This document shows, piece by piece, positions 22,302 to 34,007 of a stretch of DNA of 64,000 bases; within the stretch, counting starts at the first letter, position 1, and each line of letters starts with the position of its first letter. The position numbers were made by a program, and so were the translations under genes. The notes under the pieces were generated by a model. It had not been told where the DNA came from and searched no databases. It was given only the letters and a program-made list of their open reading frames with translations. Origin of the DNA: Cannabis sativa (taxonomy: Eukaryota; Streptophyta; Magnoliopsida; Rosales; Cannabaceae); the NCBI RefSeq assembly GCF_029168945.1, contig NC_083602.1, forward strand, positions 12,335,850-12,399,849. Reading direction: 5' to 3'.

Positions 22302-24333
22302 TGTAACGCCCTTACTTACGTAAAATAAGATGTCATAAATAAACTGGCGTTAAGATACTAATGTTGCCTTTATTAAAAAAAAAATAACAATTTTCAAAAC
22401 ATGGGTACCCAATTGAAAATAAAGTATTACTACTTAGGTAAAAGTAATAGAAAATTTAAACGACAACATCCTCCATAAGTTTAATAAATTTAAAAAAAAA
22501 ACTTTCAGCGAAAGATGGCCAAGACCACACGCAGTTACATGATCTTACGAGATACACCCCATGCTGCCCAGACTCAATTGGTCACCGAAAGTTTACAGGC
22601 TTACTTATCTGTACATAAGGGGTAAATAACGGGTGAGCTGCAAAGCCCAGTAAAGAAAAACTACTATGTACCAGCATTCACACATCATAGCATAAACATA
22701 TACATCGAACATACAATAAACTAATCATAAGTATAAATAGAGACATCACACAAATACTAAAGTACCACACACTCACACTCCAGCTTCCATACAAATCTGG
22801 AGTGTCTTACGTTCTTAACCAAAACGCAGTACCAATGACCAGTGCACCCTTACGTACACTGCCTCACTTACTACATCACCATACATGTGTGGCTTTCAAC
22901 CACTTCCAAGTACCTGGAACATGATTAAACAGCCATATAAAATCCATCGATAAAACACTATTTCACCGAAGCTATCACATTCCACAGTTTCCATACAATT
23001 TATTCAAGCAGTCATACTAGGTACTCAAACCACATAAAAAGCAAGTATAAAGTATAATTATTTTTCCTTACCTCAACTCCTCTGTAATTAACTCCTACGA
23101 CACCTTCTAGGCCCTATAACAATTAGTGAAACCCTTAGTCTACCGATAAACTCAATATATTTATTACTCTTACTGTACAGCAAGTTTAGCCTAGAACTTG
23201 ACTCATAAAACGTTTGAATTAGAAGTCCTTTTGTTCACAAAGTTTTTAGTTAATCAAAAGACCTTTCTAACGGTATAAAGATCATCAAAATCGGAGTTAT
23301 AACCTAGGAGTTATGCATCTTTTCTCAAAACAGTTCCTTTAGAATCCTGGATCATGCCGATTTCTGAATATAGCCCAAAAATAAAAGTTTTAAAAATAGT
23401 TACACCCCGATCTAGACAGTACTTCCTTCATAAAAAATGTAGCTATTTTCTAAGCTTTAAAACGAGATAAAGATCTTTTAAAATGGATCAAAAGTGAGAG
23501 AGATATTGAATTTTTACTGAAGACACTTTTTCTGAAACAAAACTTAAAACGAAGTATCATAATCGAGTAAAGATACTAACTTTTGACTGGTAAGAACTCC
23601 GAATTAGGGAAATCTTTCTTCATAGAAAATATGGATTATTGAATTATCTTTCTAACAGTATAAGAATCACAGGAAAATAAAAGATATCGAGAGAGATATC
23701 ACACTTTTACTAAGGAAATATTGGAAAGAAATTAAAAAAAAAAACTGTAATTCGACAGTCAGTGTAAAACATGAATTTTTTGACATTGAAATAATCAGAA
23801 TTGGGAAAGAGTTTCTTCATGAAAAATGTAGAACATTAAATTATCTTTAAAACGGTACCTAGATCACTGAAAACGGATATACGAGGAGAGAGATATGGTA
23901 GTTTTATGAAAGCCTATTTCTCTGAAAACGAAAATAAAACACACTACCAATTTTACCTCAAAATTTCGAAGACACGGAACGATGATCGGTTGATTGCTGA
24001 CCCCGAAGCTCTTAAGATTAAACAATTGATTTGGTGCAATAGAGAGGATAAAAAAAAAATTGAGAGATGGTGAGAATAAAGGAATACGATACTATCTCTC
24101 TATTAGGGTTCTAGAGTATATACGTATATAACATATCGTATAATAGGTTTAAATTCAAAAATAAAAATATAACTAATCAGATAAAATTATGCTGATATAA
24201 TTTAAATTTTAAATTTTAAACTAACTAATCTAATGCCTCACTATTTATTTATCTCACTATTTAATATATATATATATCATCATTTTTCTCACCCACTCAC
24301 ACGCAGAACAAAAAAAAAACAAAAAAGATATTG

Positions 24334-24385
<52 letters not shown>

Positions 24386-24446
24386 TATAATTGTATCACA
24401 CTTAATATACCAAATACCAATATATGTATATAAACTGGATATTACA
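22302..24446 (-). mobile_element. 3' LTR of gypsy element 1
   Basis: It runs TGTAACGCCC...ATTACA, 2,145 bp, and is closely similar to 30553-32742 throughout. It contains an (AAT)n tract near its right end at about 24333-24382. Confidence 0.9.
24333..24382. repeat. (ATA)n microsatellite in gypsy LTR
   Basis: About 16 trinucleotide units. The same tract in the sister LTR at 32601-32678 has about 26, although both copies were identical when the element inserted. Confidence 0.9.
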
Positions 24447-25032
24447 TTCTACCCTCCTTAAAGGAAATTTCGTCCTCGAAATTAGACTTACCAAAAAGTT
24501 CGGGGTATTGTTCTTTCATGTCTCCCTCTATTTCCCATGTTGCCTCCCTTTCTGAACGGTTGCTCCACAGAACTTTTACTAGAAGAATACTTTTGGACCT
24601 TAACTCCTTCGTTCCTCTCTCTATAATGTGAATTGGTCGCACTTCATAACTCAAGTCTTGCTTTAGCTCCATTCTTTCATAGTTCAGCACGTGTGATGGA
24701 TCCGACACGTATTTTCGTAGCATAAAAGTATGGAACACATTATGCGTCTCAGCTAATACTGGTGGCAGTGCCAGTCGATAAGCTACCTGTCCCACTTTGT
24801 CCAATATCTCAAGAGGACCTATAAATCTTGGACTTAGCTTTCCTCGTTTTCCGAAATGCATAACCCCTTTCATAGGTGACACTCGAAGGAACACTTTATC
24901 ACCCACTGCAAATTCCACATTCCGTCGCTTTGCGTCAGCATAAATTTTCTGGCGGCTTTGTGCAGTAACCATTCTATTTCGAATCTTTTCTATTGCTTCA
25001 GTGGCCTCTCTTACTAGGTCTGGGCCTAAGTA
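24442..25032 (-). pseudogene. Gypsy element 1: integrase C-terminus and chromodomain-like tail
   Basis: The frame continues from the integrase core after an in-frame TGA at 25033-25035. It shows the GPF module ([10 protein letters not shown], then RFIGPLEI and AYRLALP), which helps DNA binding. A terminal segment resembling the chromodomain of plant chromoviruses follows, with IIERGTKELRSK, LVKVLW and EATWE. Such tails steer integration toward particular chromatin marks. The protein would end at TAA 24442-24444, just inside the LTR. Confidence 0.8.
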
Positions 25033-25035
25033 TCA

Positions 25036-26487
25036 CTTTTCGCCAACCTCATCCCAGTGTAGTGGTGATCGACACTTCCTCCCATACAACATTTCATAGG
25101 GTGCCATCCCTACTGTAGATTGATAGCTATTGTTGTACGAGAACTCCATAAGTGGCAAATAGTTACTCCAGTTACCTGGGAAATCCAACGCACAAGCTTG
25201 TAGCATGTCTTCTAGTATTTGAATAGTTCGTTCCGATTGTCCATCAGTTTGAGGATGGAATGCTGTACTCAACCTCAGTTTTGTGCCCAAAGCGCTTTGC
25301 ACACTTTCCCCAAACTTAGAGGTAAAAACTGACCCTCTATCAGATACAATGGTCTTTGGGACTCCGTATAGCCTTACAATTTCTTTTACATACAGTTCAG
25401 CATATTGCTCTGCATTGTAATTAGTGCGCACAGGCAGAAAATGTGTTGATTTAGTAAGTCTGTCAATAATCACCCAGACAGAATCCTGTTGTTTGCTATT
25501 CTTCGGTAACCCTGTCACAAAATCCATAGCAATATCTTCCCATTTCCACTGAGGAATATCAAGAGATTGCAACAGCCCTGCAGGTCTCTGGTGTTCGGCC
25601 TTAACTTGCTGGCAGGTAAGGCATTTTGCTACAAATTCTGCTATATCATTTTTCAGACCCGGCCACCAATACCTACCTTTCAGATCATTGTACATTTTGG
25701 TTGATCCTGGGTGTAAAGAATAGGGTGTAGTGTGTGCCTCTTGTAAGATTTTTGATTGCAACTCCGCTTTCTTAGGTACACACACCCTTGCCTTGTATAG
25801 TAGAATACCCTCTTCATTAACTGAGAAGTCCCCGCCTTTCCCATTTTGTAGTTCGACCCGCTTCTTGATTAAAAACTCATCTTGGGCTTGTTCTTCTTTG
25901 ATATTCTCTAATAAATTTGATTCAATTGTGAGGTTAGCTAGCTTTCCTGTTACTAACTCTATTCCGGATCTCTCGATTTCCTGTTGCAACGACACTTTTA
26001 ATGCCCTTAACATTGATAAGCTTGCATAGTGGCGTCTGCTAAGTGCATCCGCCACTATATTAGCCTTTCCAGGATGGTACTGTATCTCCCAATCGTAATC
26101 TTTTACCAGTTCCAACCACCGCCTCTGTCTCATTTTGAGCTCTTTCTGCGTAAAGAAGTATTTTAGGCTTTTGTGATCTGTGTATATTTCACACTTCTCT
26201 CCATAGAGGTAGTGCCTCCAGATTTTCAATGCAAAGACCACTGCTGCCAACTCTAAGTCATGAGTTGGGTACCTTGTCTCATACTCATTTAGCTGTCTAG
26301 AGGCATAGGCTACCACCTTCTCATTCTGGATCAACACACAGCCGAGCCCTTGCTTTGATGCGTCACAATATACTACAAATTTGTCTTTGTTAGTTGGAAC
26401 ACACAGGACGGGTGCTGTTATGAGTTTATCTTTCAATGTCTGAAAGCTTTCATCACATATATATGTCCATACAAATTTTTGTTGCTT
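25036..26487 (-). pseudogene. Gypsy element 1: RNase H and integrase core
   Basis: The longest open frame of the window (467 codons from 26436) carries most of the replication enzymes. RNase H has its four acidic residues in CDAS, LELAAV, YTDHKS and VADALS (about residues 25, 62, 87 and 130). The integrase zinc-binding domain has two His (235, 242) and two Cys (272, 275, in CLTCQQ). The catalytic triad is D305 (MDFV), D366 (SDRG) and E402 (QSERT), with the usual 35-residue spacing between the last two. All active-site residues are intact. The frame is closed by TGA at 25033-25035 and cut off from reverse transcriptase by a stop at 26488-26490. Confidence 0.88.
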
Positions 26488-27396
26488 TCAAGTCAGATTC
26501 GTCAATGGTGTGGCTATTTTTGAGAACCCTTCAACGAATCTCCTATAATATCCAACTAGTCCGAGGAAACTTCGAACCTCACTTGCGGTTTTTGGTTTTG
26601 GCCAGCTCTTCACTACTTCAATTTTCGTAGGGTCCACCTCTACCCCATCTTTGGACACTATATGGCCTAGAAACGCCACTTTCTCCAACCAGAATCACAC
26701 TTTTTGAATTTGGCGTACAATTGGTGCTCTTTGAGTCTGCTTAGAGTTAGCCTTAAGTGCTCCTCGTGCTCTTCCATTGTCCTTGAATAAATGAGTATGT
26801 CATCAATGAATACCACCACAAACCTGTCAAGAGATTCCTTGAATACTCTATTCATTAAATCCACGAAGGCTGCTGGGGCATTGGTTAACCCAAATGACAT
26901 CACTAGAAATTCATAATTCCCATACCGTGTTCGAAATGCCGTCTTTGCCTTCCTCTCGGACTTTCAATTGGTGGTACCCAGATCTAAAGTCGATCTTTGA
27001 GAAGACGATCGCCCCTTGTAACTGATCAAACAAATCATCGATGCGAGGCAAGGGATACTTGTTCTTTATAGTCACTTTGTTCAGCTCTCGATAGTCTATA
27101 CACATCCGCATACTACTGTCCTTCTTCTTGACGAACAACACTGGCGCACCCCAAGGTGACTAACTTGGTCTAATGAACTCCTTGTCTAAAAGATCTTGTA
27201 GTTGAGCCTTCAATTCCTTCAATTCATTAGGAGTCATGAGGTATGGAGCCCTCGAGATTGGTGCTGTGCCTGGCGCTAACTCAATCACAAATTCTATCTC
27301 TCTATCTGGGGGTAGCCCTGGTAGGTCTTCCGGAAAAACTTCTGGGAATTCACATACTATGTGGACATTCTCTAGCTTGAGGGTGGTTTCTCTTGA
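26488..27396 (-). pseudogene. Gypsy element 1: reverse transcriptase (interrupted)
   Basis: Family motifs are clear in order: [15 protein letters not shown] at the start of the domain, then [45 protein letters not shown], the catalytic FIDDILIYS at 26784-26810, and the thumb motif [10 protein letters not shown]. The frame is broken by TAG at 27160-27162, by a small deletion near 26945, by another slip near 26690 and by a TGA at 26488-26490. Its N-terminal end is separated from protease by the Cassandra TRIM. Confidence 0.88.
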
Positions 27397-27591
27397 CTTG
27401 TTGTGACAGTCAGTAGTCTCGTGATCCGTAAGGGGAAACACCGGGTAAGCTGTGCAATCCCACACCGCCTGGGGAAGGTCAAGTGGGATGATTCTGAGAA
27501 TGTGTAGGTATGGGACTACACAGTTAAAGAGAGCTTAAATGGATTGATTGGTACTACCTATATCAACAAGGTGCATCTTGTTTTTCGGTAG

Positions 27592-27670
27592 CCCATCACG
27601 AAAGAACTCCACAGTTAAGCGTGCTTGACCTGGGAGCAATTTCAGGATGGGTGACCTCCTGGGAAGTTTT
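27592..27670 (+). promoter_or_regulatory. 5S rRNA-like pol III promoter region in the left Cassandra LTR
   Basis: The stretch follows plant 5S rRNA: CCCATCA, GAACTCC-CAGTTAAGCGTGCTTG (A-box side), and GGATGGGTGACCTCCTGGGA (C-box), in the right order. The intermediate part is altered. In 5S genes these boxes bind TFIIIA and recruit RNA polymerase III; whether they work here cannot be seen. Confidence 0.88.
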
Positions 27671-28098
27671 CCCAGGAAGCGTGCGAGTGAGGACAAAGCA
27701 CGCTGGAAACACTCGTGTTGGTCTGTAGGGTCAGTCATCGATCCAGGAAGCAGCCAGAGTGACGTACTCGTGTATAAGAGCCATTCATTCCGTGGGTGTA
27801 AGGACCCAATGGAGGCTTGAAGCGGGGACGTTACAAATGGTATCAGAGCCTTGACCCAGCCGGAAGTGTGGTCGACGAGGACGTCGGACCCCGTAAGGGG
27901 GGGGTGATTGTGACAGTCAGTAGTCTCGTGATCCGTAAGGGGAAACACCGGGTAAGCTGTGCAATCCCACACCGCCTGGGGAAGGTCAAGTGGGATGATT
28001 CTGAGAATGTGTAGGTATGGGACTACACAGTTAAAGAGAGCTTAAATGGATTGATTGGTACTACCTATATCAACAAGGTGCATCTTGTTTTTCGGTAG

Positions 28099-28177
28099 CC
28101 CATCACGAAAGAACTCCACAGTTAAGCGTGCTTGACTTGGGAGCAATTTCAGGATGGGTGACCTCCTGGGAAGTTTT
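28099..28177 (+). promoter_or_regulatory. 5S rRNA-like pol III promoter region in the right Cassandra LTR
   Basis: Same as the left copy except for one C-to-T change at 28137, which lies between the A-box and C-box. Confidence 0.88.
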
Positions 28178-28347
28178 CCCAGGAAGCGTGCGAGTGAGGA
28201 CAAAGCACGCTGGAAACACTCGTGTTGGTCTGTAGGGTCAGTCATCGATCCAGGAAGCAGCCAGAGTGACGTACTCGTGTATAAGAGCCATTCATTCCGT
28301 GGGTGTAAGGACCCAATGGAGGCTTGAAGCGGGGACGTTACACTTGT

Positions 28348-30103
28348 CTACTATGTTGGCCAAGTATGCTTGACATCCCGCACGTATCATCCTTTGTGCC
28401 TTCGGGGCTGTAACTAGCGATAAGCTTGACTTGACTTTGATTCCTTCAAATATGAATGCCTCTCCAGATTCAAGGGTGAAAGTCACTGTCCTCTTTCGGC
28501 AGTCTATTGTTGCTCCATGTCGTGATAGCCAATCCATACCCAAGATAAGATCGTAATCCCTCATCTCCAGCTCTATCAGATCTCCACTAAGTTCCTTGTC
28601 TGCAATCCTTATTGGCGCATCCCGCACTCCTCTAGATGATATCATAACCTCGCCCGAGGGCAACTCCGTCATGAACTTATAACTAAAGTTTACATACGGT
28701 AGTTCTAACTTATCTATCATCTTTAAAGCAATAAATGAGTGCGTAGCTCCAGGATCAAATAAAACAGTACATAGTTTTCCAGAGATAGAAATCTGACCTG
28801 CAACGACAGTGTTACTAGTCTCAGCCTCCCCTCTGGTTAGTGTAAATACTCGAGTTGGGACAAGTTTGTCATCCTTGAGTTGATCACCCTTTTGCGGACA
28901 GTCCTTCTTATAGTGGCCTGGTTGCCCACACTTGTAACAAGTCTTGCCTTTCAGTCGACATTCTCCCGGATGCTTACGACCACATGTTGGGCATAGGGGG
29001 TACTCCACATATGGCTTCTTCCCTTTGTAGTTATTGGACCCTATCTTGTTTCTCTTGTCGGCTTCGTTGTGTTGGTTACTTGGCAGTTTCCTTTTGTTAT
29101 CACCACCTCCATTACTTGCCTTTCTGGCCTCCCACCTAGCTGTATTGTCTTTCTGTATACGACTTTCACACAACTCAGCTTCTAGGGCTTTTTCCAGTAC
29201 CTCAGCATACGTGGTTGCCCTTATTCCTGACATCGCTATGTCCCGACTTATTCGGGAGTCGAGCCCTTCAGTAAAGCGATGAATCCTCAGAAACTCAGTA
29301 GGAACCAGATCTATGGCAAACTTTGCTAATCTATCAAATTGGCGAGCATACTCTGTAACTATAGACTTACCCTGCCTCAGGTTCGTGAACTCATTAACTC
29401 TAGCTGAGCGTGTTGCTTCACTGTAGTATTTTTTGTTAAAAACTTGTACAAAGTCAGCCCAGGTCATTGCGGCCACATCCCGTGTTTGTTTAATAACATC
29501 CCACCAGATGCGGGCATCCTTTTTCAATAAACTAGCAGCAGAAGCTACACTATCTCTGTTACCGAGCCGCATGTACTCAACAATACCTACAACTGTTCTT
29601 AACCATTCCTCAGCTTCCATTGGATCTGAGCCCCCTTCAAAATTTGGTGGGTGTTGCTTGCGGAACCTTTCATATATTGGTTCCCATCAACCCTCCGGCA
29701 CAGTCATGTATTGCACCGGCAAAAATTGATGTTGTCCTTGATTGGGTTGTTCCTGACGGTTATGAGGCTCTTCATCTCGCTTCCTAATTTCTTCCCTGAG
29801 ACGAGCAACTTCTTGCGCCAAATCTTCTTGTTGTGGTGGCACCACTACAGGGGCGTTTTGGTGTTCTTGACCAACTACCCCAGCAGGGACTTCGTGGTTG
29901 CCCCCACCTTGACCTGGTTGTTGTCCATTTACAGGGGCATTTTGATTCTCCTGGATCACCGCCTCGGCAGGGACATGCTGGTTTCCCCTGCCTCGACCGC
30001 GACCTCGACCGCGAGCACCTCCTCGCCCCCGACCTCTAGCTCGGTCTCTTATAGCCGATATTTTATTCAACCGGGTTGATATTCTGGGTTCACCGTTTTC
30101 CAT
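28348..30103 (-). pseudogene. Gypsy element 1: Gag and protease
   Basis: Translation would start at the ATG at 30101-30103, soon after the primer site. The N-terminus is rich in Arg-Gly (RGRGRG repeats). After an in-frame TGA at 29687-29689 comes the Gag core (WWDVIKQ, FNKKYY, VTEYARQFDRLA), then a Cys/His cluster CPTCGRKHPGEC and the CCHC knuckle CYKCGQPGHYKKDC at 28898-28939. The protease follows with LFDPGATHSF (active Asp near 28755; plant gypsy proteases vary between DSG, DTG and DPG) and the conserved LILGMDWL. The frame is otherwise open until the Cassandra insertion at 28342. Confidence 0.88.
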
Positions 30104-30535
30104 CAAATCCTTTAACTTGTTCTTCAAAAGAAAGGAGATGGTAGCGGTAAGAAAAAATAACCAAAGATGTATCTTGCTCAAAAAGAAAATATCTATACAC
30201 TAAATTATATAAACTTAAAAAAAACGTAAATCATCAAGCAACAATTCACCATGTAAAATAAATAAAAAATAAATAATCTTCACTCATATAAAAAAAAATT
30301 ACACTAATAAGAAAATTATTTGAGTTATACTAACATTCTAACTCCGAAGAATCAGTTAATTGTTTCGATTAACCATACCCAAAACTTCTAGCTAACTAAA
30401 GGAAAATCAAAAGATAAAGACTAAACCAAATTTAACATATAAGACATAACATATATAAAGCATACATACTTGATGCCAAGTTGATCCTTTGCAGCGATGG
30501 TGTGTATGTCGCGTGAATTCAAGATCAATGTAACT
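30104..30535. other. Leader of gypsy element 1
   Basis: The untranslated leader between primer site and Gag start. No gene or notable structure seen. Confidence 0.6.
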
Positions 30536-30550
30536 GTGGCTCTGGTACCA
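30536..30550 (-). promoter_or_regulatory. Primer-binding site of gypsy element 1
   Basis: On the minus strand it reads TGGTACCAGAGCCAC, matching the tRNA-iMet primer site with one change. It adjoins the 5' LTR. Confidence 0.85.
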
Positions 30551-30552
30551 TT

Positions 30553-32602
30553 CCTAACGCCCTTACTTACGTAAAATAAGATGCCATAAATAAACTAGCG
30601 TTAAGATACTAATGTTGCCTTTATTAAAAAAAAATAACAATTTTCAAAACATGGGTACCCAGTTGAAAATAAAGTATTACTACTTAGGTAAAAGTAATAG
30701 AAAATTTAAACGACAACATCCTCGATAAGTTTAATAAATTTTTTTAAAAAAAAACTTTCAGCGAAAGATGGCCAAGACCACACGCAGTTACATGATCTTA
30801 CGAGATACACCCCATGCTGCCCAAACTCAACTGGTCACCGAAAGCTTACAGGCTTACTTATCTGCACATAAGGGGTAAATAAGGGGTGAGCTGCAAAGCC
30901 CAGTAAAGAAAAACAAAATACTATGTACCACCATTCACACATCATAGCACAAACACATACATCGAACATACAATAAACTAATCATAAGCATAAATAGAGG
31001 CAGCCACACAAATACTAAAGTACCACACACTCACACTCCAGCTTCCATACAAATCTGGAGTGTCTTACGTTCTTAACCAGAACGCAGTACCAATGACCAG
31101 TGCACCCTTACGTACACTGCCTCACTTACCACATCACCATACATGTGTGGTTTTCAACCACTTCCAAGTACCTGGAACATGATTAAACAGCCATATACAA
31201 TCCATCGATAAAACACTATTTCACCGAAGCTATCACATGCCACAGTTTCCATACAATTTATTCAAGCAGTCATACTAGGTACTCAAACCACATAAAAAGT
31301 AAGTATAAAGTAGAATTATTTTTTCTTACCTCAACTCCGTTGTAATTAACTCCTACGACACCTTCTAGGCCCTATAACAATTAGTGAAACCCTTAGTCCA
31401 CCGATAAACTCAATATATTTATTACTCTTGCTGTACAGCAAGTTTAGCCTAGAATTTGACTCATAAAACGTTTGAATTAGAAGTCCTACTGTTCACAAAT
31501 TTTTTAGTTAATTAAAATAACTTTCTAACGGTATAAAGATCATCAAAATCGCAGTTATAACCTAGGAGTTATGCATGCTTTCTCAAAATAGTTCCTTTAA
31601 AATCCTGGATCATGCCGATTTCTGAATACAGCCCAAAAATAAAAGTTTCAAAAATAGTTACACCCCGATCTAGACAGTACTTCCTTCAAAAAAAATGTAG
31701 CTATTTCCCTAAGCTTTAAAACGAGATAAAGATCTTTTAAAATGGATCAAAAGTGAGAGAGATATTGAATTTTTACTGAAGACAATTTTTCTGAAACAAA
31801 ACTTAAAACGAAGTATCATAATCAAGTAAAGATACTAACTTTTGACTGGTAAGAACTCCGAATTAGGGAAAGATTTCTTCATAGAAAATATGGATAATTG
31901 AATTATCTTTCTAAAAGTATAAGAATCATAGGAAAATAATAGATATCGAGAGAGATATCACACTTTTACTAAGGCAATATCAGAAAGAAATTTAAAAAAA
32001 AAAAACTGTAATTCGACAGTCAGTGTAAAACATGAATTTTTTGACATCGAAATAATATGAATTAGGAAAGCGTTTCTTCATGAAAAATGTAGAAAATTAA
32101 ATTATCTTTAAAAAAAGTACCTAGTTCACTGAAAACGGGTATACGAGGAGAGAGATATGTTAGTTTTATGAAAGTCTATTTCTCTGAAAACGAAAATAAA
32201 ACACACTACGAATTTTACCTCAAGATTTCGAAGACACGGAACGATGATCGGTTGATTGCTGACCCCGAAGCTCTTAAGATTAAAACAATTGATTTGGTGC
32301 AATAGAGAGGATAAAAAAAAAATTGAGAGATGGTGAGAATAAAGGAATACGATACTATCTGGCTGCTAGAGTTCTAGAGTATATACGTATATAACATATC
32401 GTATAATAGGTTTAAATTGAAAAATAAAAATCTAACTAATCAGATAAAGTTATGCTGATATAATTTAAATTTTAAATTTTAAACTAACTAATCTAATGCC
32501 TCACTATTTATTTCTCTCACTATTTAATATATATATATATCATCATTTTTCTCACCCACTCACACGCACAACAAAAAAAGAAACAAAAAGATATTAATAA
32601 TG

Positions 32603-32681
<79 letters not shown>

Positions 32682-32742
32682 TATAATTGTATCACACTTA
32701 ATATACCAAATACCAATATATGTATATAAATTGGATATTACA
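30553..32742 (-). mobile_element. 5' LTR of gypsy element 1
   Basis: About 2,190 bp, aligned to 22302-24446 end to end. The inner terminus has decayed from TGTAACG to CCTAACG, so the exact boundary is uncertain by a base or two. An (ATA)n tract at 32601-32678 gives a spurious poly-leucine frame on the minus strand. Confidence 0.88.
32601..32678. repeat. (ATA)n microsatellite in gypsy 5' LTR
   Basis: About 26 units, longer than the partner tract at 24333-24382. Confidence 0.9.
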
Positions 32743-32747
32743 CCATG

Positions 32748-32833
32748 CGACATTAAATGTTATTTCTGATCTATATTAATAAGTAAATCTGATTATATTG
32801 AAATGAGTTTTATTTAGGTCATAAAACCCAACA
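32748..32833 (-). mobile_element. 3' LTR of copia-type element 4, remaining piece
   Basis: It completes the LTR begun at 20497, ending ACCCAACA. The polypurine tract AAGTGGGAGTT (minus strand) follows at 32834-32844. Confidence 0.9.
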
Positions 32834-34007
32834 AACTCCCACTTGCACTTATATAAAACAAAAGTACATTTCAAGTAATCTCAACACCTTGATATACAAA
32901 TCAAGTGTAGTAGTAGTAAACTCCTCGTAATAGGATCTGAAAGGTTGAATTAAACACAACCTTTTCTCCACCATTACTCTTCCTTAATCACAAAATCATT
33001 AATAATGTGAAATTCCTCTCTATATGTCTACTCTTCTTGGGATACTGGATTCTATAGCTTTGGCAACTACTTTTGGTTAATCAGGAAATTAACACTAGTA
33101 GTTAAGGCAATTTGGAATGGTGCCAAAAATGTATAGAACTTTCCTTAGACTGAATAAGTATCTTTCCTGCAACTTTAACATTCAGTCCCTTTCTGGTAGA
33201 CCTAGAGACTTCAGATAGGTTTTACACTTCTCCAAAATCACTATTCCACCCCCAGAGTAATCACCATCTTATCAGAAAGATTTTCTAGCACAAAGGTAAA
33301 TTTCGAAATCTGATGTGGTGTAGTCTAAGAGTTTTAAACACACCCTTATAGACTAACATATAGTTCTTCTTCTTTATCTTAAGATTTACTTGATTGACTT
33401 CCAATGTTCTTCTCCTGGATTAATCTGATACCTACTCATTACTCCCACTCAACAGCAGGTGTCTGGTCTAAGGCATACTAAAGCATATCTGAGACCTCTC
33501 ACTGTTGATATAAGAAATTCTTTCATGGTTTTATCTTTTCTGGAATAGTTGAGACTTTTCCTTAGATAAATAAAATCTATGCCTAGAAGTCGAGAAGCTT
33601 CTATAGATTGCCATTAGAAAGAAAATGCTTCAGCATCTTACTAAAGTAAGTTGCTTGCATTAGAGTAAGTAATTACCAGGTATACCACAAGCCATAGGTT
33701 TAGATAAACTAAAACCTATAATACTAGGAACAGGATGTTTTCTTAAGTCCATTGAATAGACTTATAAACGAAAATTTCCTTTTATGTCCTTGTAATAGAA
33801 AACTTTAGGTTACTCCATGTGAATGGATTCAACTATAGTTCTCTTGGCTTTTCTTCATAGTTTCTTATCTTGACAATCCATTACTTGTTTAAACTCACAA
33901 TGGATTTTAATCACTAGTGTCTCCCAAGTCATAAGAAGGTGAGTTCCTAGAAACTCTCCCACTACGACAAGGTACTGTGAATTATGTCTAAGAAAACTAA
34001 ATGGTAT
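32834..34007 (-). mobile_element. Copia-type element 4 body, 3' section
   Basis: Collinear with the reverse complement of 16840-18027. It holds the decayed copia RNase H region; no open gene. GGTAT at 34003-34007 is the target duplication of the nested element that follows. Confidence 0.8.

Larger units (their letters stand above)
27402..28342 (+). mobile_element. Cassandra-type TRIM retrotransposon
   Basis: A 941-bp element with two 434-bp direct repeats (27402-27835, 27909-28342) around a 73-bp core, flanked by the target duplication CTTGT at 27397-27401 and 28343-28347. The core has a tRNA-iMet primer site, TGGTATCAGAGCC (27838-27850), and a polypurine tract, AAGGGGGGGG (27895-27904). There is no coding capacity. 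Each LTR contains about 80 bases of 5S rRNA-like sequence, the defining mark of Cassandra elements. The LTRs differ at one base only (C at 27630, T at 28137), so the insertion is recent. It lies antisense to gypsy element 1, between protease and reverse transcriptase. The LTRs are somewhat longer than those I know from this family. Confidence 0.93.
22302..32742 (-). mobile_element. Ty3/gypsy chromovirus 1 (Tekay/Del-like)
   Basis: A full-length minus-strand element flanked by the 5-bp target duplication CCATG. LTRs are 22302-24446 (3') and about 30553-32742 (5'). The primer site is 30536-30550, and the polypurine tract adjoins 24447. Pol order is protease, reverse transcriptase, RNase H, integrase, the gypsy order. 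A chromodomain-like tail and 2.2-kb LTRs fit the Tekay/Del clade of plant chromoviruses; this clade call is from general knowledge. The coding region carries at least four stops and some frameshifts plus a 941-bp TRIM, so the copy is dead. Confidence 0.92.

Noticed and set aside
27592..28177. Genuine 5S rRNA genes
   Set aside because: Only the internal-promoter portion matches and the ends differ; both copies lie inside the direct repeats of a TRIM with its own target duplication.
27535..28245. Open frames of 145 and 67 codons on the minus strand
   Set aside because: They are antisense through the Cassandra TRIM, which has no genes; their likeness to each other comes from the two identical LTRs.
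32520..32753. Open frame with a long poly-leucine run on the minus strand
   Set aside because: It is the translation of the (ATA)n microsatellite in the gypsy LTR.
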